From Mycolicibacterium hassiacum DSM 44199 (lineage in GTDB: Bacteria > Actinomycetota > Actinomycetes > Mycobacteriales > Mycobacteriaceae): DNA of 64,000 nucleotides. The position numbers and the translations under genes were made by a program. The notes beneath the pieces were generated by a model. That model made no database searches. It was not told the origin of the DNA and was given only the letters and a program-made list of their open reading frames with translations. Shown piece by piece: positions 1-8,638 of the stretch. Within the stretch, counting starts at the first letter, position 1, and every line of letters starts with the position of its first letter. The stretch spans positions 5,022,001 through 5,086,000 of the forward strand of contig NZ_LR026975.1 in NCBI RefSeq assembly GCF_900603025.1. Reading direction: 5' to 3'.

Positions 1-2
1 AC

Positions 3-334
3 ATCGTGCCGCGTGCCGACGGGGTGGTGGTCGGCGCCACCCAGTACGAACACGGCCGCGACACCGCGCCCACCGTGACCGGGGTGCGTGAACTGCTCGA
101 CGACGCCACCGCGGTGATGCCGGCGCTGGGCGAGTACGAGGTCGTCGAGTGCGCGGCGGGTCTGCGGCCGATGACGCCGGACGGGCTGCCGGTGGTGGGC
201 CGGCTCGACGAACGTACCCTGATCGCGGGCGGGCACGGACGCAACGGTTTCCTGCTGGCACCGTGGACGGCCGAGGCGATCATCGGCGAGCTCAACGGGG
301 TGCCGGTGCCCGAGGCTGATCTGGTGGGAGCGCG

Positions 335-338
<4 letters not shown>
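3..338 (+). CDS. thiO: Glycine oxidase ThiO, C-terminal part (gene cut by window edge)
   Basis: This is the last 111 codons of an FAD-dependent glycine oxidase of the D-amino-acid oxidase family. ThiO oxidises glycine to iminoglycine, the imine that ThiG uses to build the thiazole ring of thiamine. The visible part has the family's C-terminal signatures GLRPMTPDGLPVVG and GGHGRNGFLLAPWTAE, which contribute to the flavin and substrate pocket. The reading frame is open from the window edge, so the start and the N-terminal FAD-binding glycine motif lie outside. The stop codon overlaps the thiS start in an ATGA arrangement, which indicates translational coupling in a thiO-thiS-thiG operon. The order matches M. 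tuberculosis Rv0415-Rv0417. Confidence 0.9.
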
Positions 339-1316
<978 letters not shown>

Positions 1317-1386
1317 CCGGCGACCGCCGGCTCGACACGCGCGGGTTTGCTCATCGCCTGCCCATCGGCACAGCCGAGCTGACATC

Positions 1387-2301
1387 ATGAGCTGGATGAT
1401 CGAACTGGTGGGCCTGACGAAGAGGTTCGGCCGATCCCGGGCCGTCGACGATTTGACCTGCACGATCGAACCCGGTGTGGTGACCGGCTTCCTGGGGCCG
1501 AACGGGGCCGGCAAGACCACCACGATGCGGCTGATCCTCGGCCTGGACCGGCCCACCGCCGGCATCGCGACGATCGGCGGCCGCCCTTATCACCGGATCA
1601 AGGATCCGCTGCGGATGGTCGGTGCCCTGCTCGACGCCCGCCAGGCCCACCCCAACCGGTCGGCACGCAACCACCTGCGCTGGATGGCGGCCAGCAACCG
1701 CATTCCGGTCAAGCGCGTCGACGAGGTGCTCGAGCTGGTCGGCCTCGCCTCGGTCGCCGACAAGAAGGCCGGCACGCTGTCGCTGGGCATGAGCCAGCGG
1801 CTGGGCATCGCCGGGGCGCTGTTGGGCGATCCGGCCGTGTTGTTGTTCGACGAACCGGTCAACGGCCTTGATCCGGAAGGGATTCGGTGGGTACGCACGT
1901 TGATGCGCTCACTGGCCGCCGAAGGCCGCACCGTGCTGGTGTCGAGTCATCTGCTGGCCGAGATGGCGCACACCGCCGACCGGCTGGTGGTCATCGGCAA
2001 GGGCCGGTTGATCGCGGCGACGACGGTGCAGGACTTCGTCCACCGTTCCGGCGGTGAGACGGTGCGGGTGCGCAGCCCGCAGTTGGGTGAACTGCGAAAG
2101 GTGCTGACCGACGCCCAGCTGGCGGTGGACCTGGTCGATTCCACCCTGCTGGTGCGCGGGGTGGCGGTGGAGACCGTGGGCGAGCTTGCTGCCCGGCACG
2201 GAATCACGTTGCACGAGTTGAGCACTCAGCGCGCCTCGCTGGAGGAGGCGTTCATGCGAATGACCAACGAAGCGGTCGAGTACCGGGCGGGTGGCCGATG
2301 A
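1387..2301 (+). CDS. ABC transporter ATP-binding protein (CcmA/DrrA-type)
   Basis: This 304-residue ABC ATPase has Walker A GPNGAGKTTT at about residues 37-46, the signature LSLGMSQRLGIAG and Walker B VLLFDEPVNGLDPEG, followed by the switch histidine in VLVSSHLLAEM. The C-terminal 80 residues (VRVRSPQLGELRKVL to LEEAFMRMT) form the DUF4162-like tail found in drug or antibiotic export ATPases. Its stop overlaps the start of the permease gene (ATGA at 2298), so the two products should form one exporter. An in-frame ATG at 1396 is an alternative start. The substrate cannot be read from the sequence. The pair has no counterpart after thiG in M. tuberculosis as I recall it, so it is probably lineage-specific. 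Confidence 0.9.
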   Translation: MSWMIELVGLTKRFGRSRAVDDLTCTIEPGVVTGFLGPNGAGKTTTMRLILGLDRPTAGIATIGGRPYHRIKDPLRMVGALLDARQAHPNRSARNHLRWMAASNRIPVKRVDEVLELVGLASVADKKAGTLSLGMSQRLGIAGALLGDPAVLLFDEPVNGLDPEGIRWVRTLMRSLAAEGRTVLVSSHLLAEMAHTADRLVVIGKGRLIAATTVQDFVHRSGGETVRVRSPQLGELRKVLTDAQLAVDLVDSTLLVRGVAVETVGELAARHGITLHELSTQRASLEEAFMRMTNEAVEYRAGGR

Positions 2302-3056
2302 GCGCGCTCGCGGTGCTCAACTGCGAGCGGATCAAGCTCACCACGACCCGTTCCACACTGTGGATCGCGCTGGTGGTGGCGGCGCTGAGCCTGTCGCTGG
2401 CGGCGCTGCAGGGCATTCTCACCAGCGGGGTGGATCCGCTGACACCCGAGCGCGCGGCGCTGGGGATCACGGTGTTCGGCGTGCCGGTGCTGATGGTGTT
2501 GGCGTCGATGACGATGACCGCGGAGTACCGCAGCGGCATGATCCGCACCACCTTCGCCGCCACCCCCCGGCGGACCCGGGTGCTGGTGGCCAAAGCGATC
2601 GTGGCGGCGGTGTTCGCGGCGGTGTGGGCGGCGCTTCTGGTGGTGGCCTCGGTGGTGGTGGCTCGTGTGCTCACCGGCGCCGAGACCGGCTGGCGGTTGT
2701 CGTTGTCCGCGCCGGAGGTGTGGCGGGTGGTCATCGCGGTGGCGGTATACGCCGGGCTGGCGGCGGTGATCGGTGTGGCGGTCGGAGCGCTGGTGCGCGC
2801 CGGGCCCGGGGCGGTGGCGGCGCTGCTGCTCTGGCCGCTGGTGGTGGAGCCGATCCTGGGAAACCTGCCCGACGTCGGTCCTGCGGTCGGACCGTACCTG
2901 CCGTTCGCGAACGCCTTCCGGGTCACCGAGGTGCCGTGGCTGTACCCGGGCTACGAGGAGCTGTGGGGACAGCTGGGGTCCCTGGTGTACTTCGCGCTGG
3001 TGGTGATGGCGGTGTTCGCTGCGGCGGTGGTCGTCCTGAATGTTCGCGACGCCTGA
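2298..3056 (+). CDS. ABC-2 type transporter permease
   Basis: This 252-residue membrane protein has about six hydrophobic segments, the first at TLWIALVVAALSLSLAAL and the last at LVYFALVVMAVFAAAVVVL. The N-terminal cytoplasmic stretch (LNCERIKLTTTRS) followed by TM1 is typical of ABC-2 permeases that pair with DrrA/CcmA-type ATPases. The MTAEYRSGMIRTTFAATPRRTRVLVAK loop between TM2 and TM3 is the usual coupling region of this class. The start overlaps the stop of the ATPase gene, so the two are translationally coupled. The exported substrate is unknown. Confidence 0.88.
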   Translation: MSALAVLNCERIKLTTTRSTLWIALVVAALSLSLAALQGILTSGVDPLTPERAALGITVFGVPVLMVLASMTMTAEYRSGMIRTTFAATPRRTRVLVAKAIVAAVFAAVWAALLVVASVVVARVLTGAETGWRLSLSAPEVWRVVIAVAVYAGLAAVIGVAVGALVRAGPGAVAALLLWPLVVEPILGNLPDVGPAVGPYLPFANAFRVTEVPWLYPGYEELWGQLGSLVYFALVVMAVFAAAVVVLNVRDA

Positions 3057-3615
3057 GCGTGTCGTCGTCCGAGCTAACGCCGCCGGTGGTTGGTTGACCC
3101 ACCGGTAGCAAACCCCGCGGTATGGGTCAGTGTGGCGGTATCCGACGCGCGCGTACCGACTTTACGTCATAAAACAGCGGAAATAAGCGTTCTTGTGCGC
3201 GGGTACCATAAGGCAACTCATGTTATCGATTCGTTACAGCAAACCATAGGTATGGACATAAGTTAATAATCATTCTTCGCATTTCGGGCCTCTCAGCGAA
3301 GCCGATCGTGCCGGTATGTCTGGCCAAGTTCAAGTAGTTGACATTCCGGAGGTATGGCGACAACGAACGGCGCCAGAAGCCGGTGTCGACTCGAAAATGT
3401 GTCATGAAATGCAAAAAGTCTGACACCAGCAGCTTCGCTCAGGGCGGAAAGCGTCACGATGCCTGGCCGGATCGCGGCCCGGATGGGGTCGAGCCCGCCG
3501 ACATCCCGATTGATTCCAGAAAGTTCTAGCAAATTGTTGCTGCCATGTGATAGACACCACATCCATGGAAATACTGTCCCAAGAATGGGACAGCAGCTTC
3601 GGGGAAGGGCGACCC
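3057..3615. other. AT-richer intergenic region without a recognisable gene
   Basis: About 560 bp lie between the exporter permease and the repeat-protein gene. From about 3150 to 3430 the base composition is clearly more AT-rich than the rest of the window (for example TAAGTTAATAATCATTC near 3260). The short open frames on both strands have no recognisable motif, no convincing ribosome site and no similarity to each other. The stretch may hold the promoter and upstream regulatory DNA of the secreted repeat protein, or be foreign DNA brought in with that unit. I see no RNA gene signature. Confidence 0.5.
3083..3105 (+). terminator. Possible hairpin terminator after the ABC exporter genes
   Basis: A 7-bp GC-rich inverted repeat (CCGGTGG / CCACCGG, 9-nt loop) lies 27 bp after the permease stop. 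It has no T-tract, as is common for mycobacterial hairpin terminators, so function is only inferred from position. Confidence 0.35.
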
Positions 3616-4766
3616 ATGGCAGGCAAGAGGCACACGCGAGGCCGGCATCGCGCCGGACGCACGTCGGATCAGGTTTCGCCGCTGATTCGCACCGGCGCGG
3701 AGTTCTCGGCGAATGCTCAGATCCCGGGCGGTCGGCACCGGGCCCGAGCCGGACAACGGCTCAGCAACCGGGCGGTCGGCGCGACCCTGTTTGCCGGCAG
3801 CGTGGCGGTGTCGCTCGGCATGTACACCCAGGCGGCGGCGGGTCCGTCCTGGGAGCTCGCCTCGATCGGCTCGAAGATGCTGCCACTGGCGCCGGCCGAC
3901 GGCGGTTCGAGCGGCGGCTCGGACGGCGGTTCGAGCGGCTCGAGCGGCGGTGGCTCCGACAGCGGCTCGAGTGGCGGCACGAAGAGCAGCGGCTCCAGCA
4001 CGGGAGGCTCCACGAGCGGCAGCTCTTCGACAACGGGCTCCTCGAGCGACAGTGACTCCTCCACGGGTGGCTCCACGACCGGTGGCGCCAAGTCGGGCAG
4101 CGGCACGAAGAAGGGCAGTGGCTCGAAGAAGAGCGGCGGCTACAAGTCGGGCAGTGGCTACAAGTCGGGCAGTAAATCGACCTCCGACAAGTCGACCTCC
4201 GACGACTCCAAGACCGGCGACGGCAGCACAACCAAGAAGGACAGTGGCTCCACCACCGGCGACAAGAGTGACGGCAGCGGCGACGGTGCGAAGGACGGCG
4301 ACGCCACCACGAGCGGCAGCCTGGGTGGCGTCTCCACTTCCGGTTCGGTGAGCACGACCAGCGGGGTGGTCGCTGACGATGGTGAGGAGAACGTCACCGG
4401 GTCGACCACCGGTTCCTTGATGCCGCGGACGGCCCAGGTGGTCGACGGTGGACTGGAGCTGCCCAGCATCGGGTCGAAGGGCGACATCGGTGACGAGAAG
4501 GTCATCATCCAGGAGACCACCGGTCTGCCGGGAGCCGAACAGAAGGTGGCCGCGGACGGTCTGCTCAACGGATTGCTCAATGGAGTGACCGATGTTCTGA
4601 CCGACGTTCTCAACGAAACCACCGGGGTGGTAACTGACGTTCTCAACGAGACCGCCGGGGCGGTGACCGAGGTTGTCAATGAAACCACCGGGGTGGTGAC
4701 CGAGGTTGTCAATGAGACGACTGATGGTCTGACCGAGACTCTCGACGAGATTCTCAATGTGTCGCT
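3616..4766 (+). pseudogene. Secreted Ser/Gly/Thr-rich repeat protein, 5' part (split by IS21 element)
   Basis: This is the first 383 codons of a large low-complexity protein. ATG at 3616 is the best start because GGGGAAGG lies 8 bp upstream; the frame is also open from a GTG at 3547. Residues 1-50 are basic (Lys/Arg/His-rich) and are followed by one hydrophobic segment (VGATLFAGSVAVSLGMY) ending QAAAG, which looks like a long signal peptide or signal anchor. Residues of about 95-250 are Ser/Gly/Thr/Lys-rich and disordered. After about residue 310, units of the type TDVLNETTGVV begin. The frame then runs into an IS21 end and stops at 4827 after about 20 foreign residues. The matching 3' part resumes at 7398. 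I do not recognise the family; export and an envelope location are inferred from the N-terminus. Confidence 0.75.
4560..4766 (+). repeat. Imperfect in-gene repeats, left part
   Basis: These are diverged repeats encoding units such as TDVLNETTGVV and TEVVNETTGVV. They are the same family as the 45-bp repeats at 7398-7890, which shows that both segments belonged to one gene before the insertion. Confidence 0.7.
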
Positions 4767-4796
4767 TGCCAGGGTGATGGGACCACCTGATTGCCA
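4767..4796 (+). repeat. IS21-family left terminal inverted repeat
   Basis: This 30-bp repeat begins TGCCAGGGTGATGGGACC and ends TGATTGCCA. It matches the reverse complement of 7333-7363 with a single 1-base length difference. Confidence 0.85.
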
Positions 4797-4820
4797 AGGG
4801 GATGGGACCACCGTGGCGCG

Positions 4821-5618
4821 TTACTGAGGATGCTCGTCGTCGGGGCCGGGGTCAAGCTGGGGTCGGGTGCGTTGTCGGTAGGACGGTCCCTCGATGACCA
4901 GGGTGTGGGCCGCGGAGGTCAGCCGGTCAATGGCTGATTGGGCGAGCAGGGTGTCGGCGGTCATGGTCAGCCATTCGGCGGGCTCGCGGTTCGACGTCAC
5001 GATGGTGGTCTTGGTGCGGTGGCGTTCGACGACGATTTCGTAGAAGTCGCTGGTTTCGGTGGCGTCGAGGGGTCGTAGCGCGAAGTCGTCGATGATGAGG
5101 ACGTCGACGGCGGCCAGTCGGCGGATCTCGGCTTCGACGGTGTGGTCGAGCCGGGCGGCGCGTAGCCGGGTGAACAGTTTGTCGGCGCGGCCGAACACGA
5201 CGGTGTGGCGGCGACGAATAGCCATGTGCCCCAATGCTGTTGCCAGATGAGTTTTGCCAACACCAACGGGTCCGAGGACGATGGCGGACTGGCCGGCGTC
5301 GAGGAACCGCAGTGAGGTCAGATCGCCGAGCAGGGTGCGGTCATAGCGCAGGTCTTCATGTGCGGTCCAGGTGTCGAACCGCATGGTGGGGTCGAGCCCG
5401 GCTTTGGCCGCTCGTAGTGCGGCGGAGCGGGATTCGCGTCTGGAGACCTCGTCGGCGAGCAGTGTTTCGAGAAAGCCGATGTGGCTGAGTTTGTGTTGGC
5501 GGGCCAGGGCGGCGCGTTCGGGCAGGGTGTCGGCCATCGCTCCGAGTTTGAGGGCCTTGAGCAGTCTGAGCAGATCAGCGCCGATAGGGTCGGTGGCGCC
5601 ACGGTGGGTGGTGGTCAT
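4821..5618 (-). CDS. istB: IS21-family helper ATPase IstB
   Basis: This 265-residue AAA+ (DnaC-like) protein assists the IstA transposase by binding ATP and target DNA. Walker A is GPVGVGKTHLATALG and Walker B is VDVLIIDDFALRPLD, followed by sensor 1 in TTIVTSNREP. The arginine region near SAIDRLTSAAHTLVI fits the family. Its start lies one base beyond the istA stop, the normal arrangement for coupled expression. The gene looks intact and of normal length, so the element may still be active. Confidence 0.95.
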   Translation of the reverse strand: MTTTHRGATDPIGADLLRLLKALKLGAMADTLPERAALARQHKLSHIGFLETLLADEVSRRESRSAALRAAKAGLDPTMRFDTWTAHEDLRYDRTLLGDLTSLRFLDAGQSAIVLGPVGVGKTHLATALGHMAIRRRHTVVFGRADKLFTRLRAARLDHTVEAEIRRLAAVDVLIIDDFALRPLDATETSDFYEIVVERHRTKTTIVTSNREPAEWLTMTADTLLAQSAIDRLTSAAHTLVIEGPSYRQRTRPQLDPGPDDEHPQ

Positions 5619-5619
5619 G

Positions 5620-7242
5620 TCAGCGGGTCTCCTCGGGATCGGTGCCGGGTACGGCGGTCAATGATGTTGGGGTGGAGTTGAATTCGGATGGATCGCGGAC
5701 AAACCGGGTCGCGGTGTGGCCGACTGCCTGTGGCAGTGCCGGGGCGCTGGTCTCGGTGGCGCGCTCCAGCATGGAGGCGATCTTGTTCACCGAGACGACA
5801 TCGAGATCCAGCGATAGCGAGCAGGCTTGTTCGACCCGCGCTGCGCCGTAGCGCCGTACCAGGCCCAGCAGGCGGTAGACCGTGCGCATCCGGGTCCAGG
5901 GCAGCCGGTCATCGAGGATGCGTTCGGCGTAGATCCCCACGTGGGGGCCGTGGGAGGCGCAGGTGGCGATCAACGCCGCCACATCCCGCAGGGCGTAGCC
6001 GGTCTTGTGTTCGGGCAGATCGGTGGGGTCGGTACTGCGCCCACCGGGCCGCTGGCGGGGGTGAACCTTGACCAGCACGCCGCGGTGGTAGAACTTCACG
6101 AGCTCGGTGTCGGCGCGCACGTCCAAGCGCTGTCCTATCCAGCACTCGGGCAGCGAGTACAGCGCCTTGCCGACCTCGGCGTGGAAATCGCGGTGCACCT
6201 TGACCGTCTTGAACACCGGCACGTCATAGACCTCCGGCGCCGGCAGCAGCTTCGGTTGTTCCTCGGCGGTGAACACCTGCCCCGGCTGTGCGCAGGTGGT
6301 GCCGTGGGTGCGGGTGCCCGCCGTGTCACGACACCACCGCACGGCGGCCTGCTGCGCTTGCTCAAGGCTGGTGAATGTTTCACCGTCCCAGAAGTTTCGG
6401 CGCACGTATTGCACGGCGCGTTCCACGCGCGGCTTGTCTTTCGGCGAGGCCACCCTCGCCGGGTCGGTCAGGAACCCGGCATGGCCGGCGTAGTCCAGCC
6501 AGCCCTGGCTGAACTGCGGGTTGACCGCATCGGCGGCGGCGATCACCGGTTTGAGATTGTCGGGGATCAGCACCGCGAACACGCCCCCGAAGAACTCCCA
6601 CGCCGCCTCGCATCCGGCGATCACCGCGGCCAGGGTCTGCGAGTAGGACAGCCACACGAACATGTGTCGGGAGTACACCGCGGTGAAGATCAGGGCATGC
6701 ACCTTGCGGCGCCGCCCGTCGGCGGGGTCGGTGAGCATCCCCAAATAGCCAAAATCGATCTGGCACTCCACCCCGGGATCACCATCGGCGACCCGTACTG
6801 TGAGGTCCTTGCGGCCGAAACCGCAACGCTGGCTGGCGAATCGATGCAATGTCCGGTACGGCACCACACAGCCCTGCCGACCCAGCAGGGTGTGGATCTT
6901 GGTCACCGTCAACGGCCGCTGCTCTGGCGTGCCAGCCACCCAGGCAGTGATCTGATCCTCGAACCCCAAAAGCTGCTCCCACGCCGCCCCGTGGCCATCA
7001 GGGCGCACCGGACGCACCGCTTCGGCGACCAACCCGATCAGGCCGTCATCAATCGCGCTGGGATCAGCGTCGCGGCGCAGACCGGCCCCCTGGGCGGCCT
7101 CGACATAGCGCCGCACCGTCTTGCGGTCCAGGCCGCAATGCGCGGCGATCGTGCGATAGCCCGGCGCCGGCAACCCCGCGACCCCCAGCCACACCCGTAA
7201 CACTTCTCTGATCTCATTCACACTGACCTCCCGAAAAGCCAT
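5620..7242 (-). CDS. istA: IS21-family transposase IstA
   Basis: This 540-residue DDE transposase has an N-terminal helix-turn-helix (LPAPGYRTIAAHCGLDRKTVRRYV, about residues 24-47) and an RNase H-like integrase core. The acidic triad reads as the aspartate in VECQIDFGYLGML, the aspartate in AVLIPDNLKPVI and the glutamate in DKPRVERAVQYVRRNFW. A C-terminal Mu-transposase-type domain follows (VKVHRDFHAEVGKALYSLP). No frameshift or internal stop is present. Promoter and end sequences occupy 7243-7397. It is translated just ahead of istB. Confidence 0.95.
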   Translation of the reverse strand: MAFREVSVNEIREVLRVWLGVAGLPAPGYRTIAAHCGLDRKTVRRYVEAAQGAGLRRDADPSAIDDGLIGLVAEAVRPVRPDGHGAAWEQLLGFEDQITAWVAGTPEQRPLTVTKIHTLLGRQGCVVPYRTLHRFASQRCGFGRKDLTVRVADGDPGVECQIDFGYLGMLTDPADGRRRKVHALIFTAVYSRHMFVWLSYSQTLAAVIAGCEAAWEFFGGVFAVLIPDNLKPVIAAADAVNPQFSQGWLDYAGHAGFLTDPARVASPKDKPRVERAVQYVRRNFWDGETFTSLEQAQQAAVRWCRDTAGTRTHGTTCAQPGQVFTAEEQPKLLPAPEVYDVPVFKTVKVHRDFHAEVGKALYSLPECWIGQRLDVRADTELVKFYHRGVLVKVHPRQRPGGRSTDPTDLPEHKTGYALRDVAALIATCASHGPHVGIYAERILDDRLPWTRMRTVYRLLGLVRRYGAARVEQACSLSLDLDVVSVNKIASMLERATETSAPALPQAVGHTATRFVRDPSEFNSTPTSLTAVPGTDPEETR

Positions 7243-7332
7243 GCCCGCCGACCTCCGTGACTTGAGCCGTCACGACCGATCGAACGAACAAACGAAAAGA
7301 CCACCGACGCGACGCGCCGGTGGTCCCATAAC

Positions 7333-7363
7333 TGGCAATCCAGGTGGTCCCATCACCCTGGCA
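7333..7363 (-). repeat. IS21-family right terminal inverted repeat (inner or true tip)
   Basis: Read on the minus strand, this begins TGCCAGGGTGATGGGACC, identical to the left end over that stretch. A further related copy beginning TGCCATGAGGATGGGACC lies just outside it at 7378-7397. Confidence 0.8.
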
Positions 7364-7391
7364 AAAATCAGGTCACACTGGTCCCATCCTC

Positions 7392-8069
7392 ATGGCAGAC
7401 GACATCAATGAGACGACGAGCGGTTTGACCGATGTGCTCGACGAGGTGGTCAATGAGACGACGAGCGGTTTGACCGATGTGCTCGATGAGGTTGTCAATG
7501 AGACGACCGGGGCGTTGACCGATGTGCTCGACGAGGTTCTCAACGAGACCACGAGTGGTTTGACCGATGTGCTCGACGAGGTTGTCAATGAGACGACCGG
7601 GGCGTTGACCGAGACGCTCACCGATGTGGTCAATGAGACGGCCGGGGCGTTGACCGAGACGCTCACCGATGTGGTCAATGAGACGACCAGTGTCCTCAAC
7701 GAGACCACCAGCGGCCTGACCGAGACGCTCACCGAGGTGCTCAACGAGACGACGGGCGTTCTGAACGAGACGACCAGTGGTCTCACCGAGGTGGTCACCG
7801 ACGTGCTCAACGAAACCACCTCGGTGGTGACCGAGGTGCTCAACGAAACCACGTCGGTCGTGAACGGGGCCGTCAACGAGACCACCACCGACGGGCCGGA
7901 TCCGCAACCGGTCGGATTCTTCGCGCGGCTGCTTCAGTTCTTCGGCGACATCGTCCGGTGGACCATCAACTTCCTGGAAAGCATCGTCCGCGGCTTCATC
8001 GAGCTGATCTTCCCGAACCAGAGCTGGTTCGCTGCTGGTCCCGGAACCGATCCTGACCTGGTGGTGTAA
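7392..8069 (+). pseudogene. Secreted repeat protein, 3' part (downstream of IS21 element)
   Basis: This is the C-terminal part of the gene that starts at 3616. The first 165 residues are tandem 15-residue units of the type LTDVLDEVVNETTSG. They end at about 7890 and are followed by a hydrophobic, aromatic, amphipathic segment (FFARLLQFFGDIVRW, then LESIVRGFIELIF) and a short tail. An ATG at 7392 is created inside the IS right end and a GTG at 7344 is also in frame, but no Shine-Dalgarno sequence is visible, so expression is doubtful. The 5' half ends two bases into a codon and this half resumes on a codon boundary, so removing the element as drawn would not restore the frame. The stop lies 2 bp before the next gene, so this part stays in the operon. 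Confidence 0.7.
7398..7890 (+). repeat. 45-bp imperfect tandem repeats inside the repeat-protein gene
   Basis: There are about eleven repeats with a period near 45 bp, for example from 7407 and again from 7452. They code for units of the type LTDVLDEVVNETTSG. The leftmost copies are nearly identical at the DNA level and the later ones diverge, consistent with recent expansion on the left side. Confidence 0.8.
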
Positions 8070-8071
8070 CC

Positions 8072-8638
8072 ATGCCGACCTCACACAAACCGCGACACGC
8101 GGACACCAAACCCAACTCGGTCGGCCGCCTGCGTGACCGCTGGTCGCAACTGCGGCACATCGTGATCAGCGGGTTCATCCTCATCGTGCTGGCCATCGCA
8201 GTGGTGTGGAGTGTGCCCGACTCCCCGATGCGGCGCGCGGCGCAACCGGTGTTGACACCGGTCGCCGCGGCTACCGGGCTGGAACAGAGCTGGCGGATGT
8301 TCTCGCCGAACCCGCCGCGCCGCAACTCCGAAGTGCTCGTCGTCGTCGCCGTGAACGGCGAGAAACGCACCTGGACGTTCGAACCCGACCGCAATGTGCT
8401 GCGCTCGTTCCACTGGGACAGGTGGCGCAAGGTCAAAGAACAACTGATGAACTCGAAGAAGATTCGCCGGGACTTCGCCACCTGGGTGGCGCAGCAGCTG
8501 ACCAAACCCGGTGAGCGGGTCGACCGGGTCTCGATCGTGCTGTTCACCGAGAGCCTGCCGGCTCCCGGCGCCGACGGACCGGTCAAGAAGAACGTCGAAC
8601 TGCTCTACGACCGCAAGTACGTGAGGACCGAGAAATGA
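8072..8638 (+). CDS. DUF5819-like membrane protein (partner of HTTM protein)
   Basis: This 188-residue protein has a basic N-terminus, one membrane segment (IVISGFILIVLAIAVVWSV, about residues 31-49) and an extracytoplasmic domain. The domain contains the motif LEQSWRMFSPNPPRRN, characteristic of DUF5819/SdpA-like proteins, which typically sit next to HTTM (SdpB-like) proteins. It begins 2 bp after the repeat-protein stop and its own stop overlaps the next start (ATGA), so all three form one operon. Family knowledge: in Bacillus, SdpA and SdpB are needed to mature the SdpC toxin. A similar maturation role here is inference only. Confidence 0.65.
   Translation: MPTSHKPRHADTKPNSVGRLRDRWSQLRHIVISGFILIVLAIAVVWSVPDSPMRRAAQPVLTPVAAATGLEQSWRMFSPNPPRRNSEVLVVVAVNGEKRTWTFEPDRNVLRSFHWDRWRKVKEQLMNSKKIRRDFATWVAQQLTKPGERVDRVSIVLFTESLPAPGADGPVKKNVELLYDRKYVRTEK

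Larger units (their letters stand above)
4767..7397 (-). mobile_element. IS21-family insertion sequence
   Basis: The element carries istA and istB in the usual order on the minus strand and has matching ends. The left end begins TGCCAGGGTGATGGGACC at 4767. The same 30-31 bp sequence occurs inverted at 7333-7363, with one extra base. A second inner copy of the ATGGGACCACC core lies at each end (4802-4812 and near 7320-7332), as expected for the multiple terminal repeats of IS21. A further related copy, TGCCATGAGGATGGGACCAG, sits only at the right end (7397 reading leftward), so the true right tip is either 7363 or 7397. No target-site duplication is visible with either choice. The element splits a secreted repeat-protein gene. 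Confidence 0.88.

Noticed and set aside
3223..3562. Small minus-strand frames in the AT-rich gap (67 and 89 residues)
   Set aside because: No ribosome site, no recognisable motif, and they overlap each other; not enough to call a gene.
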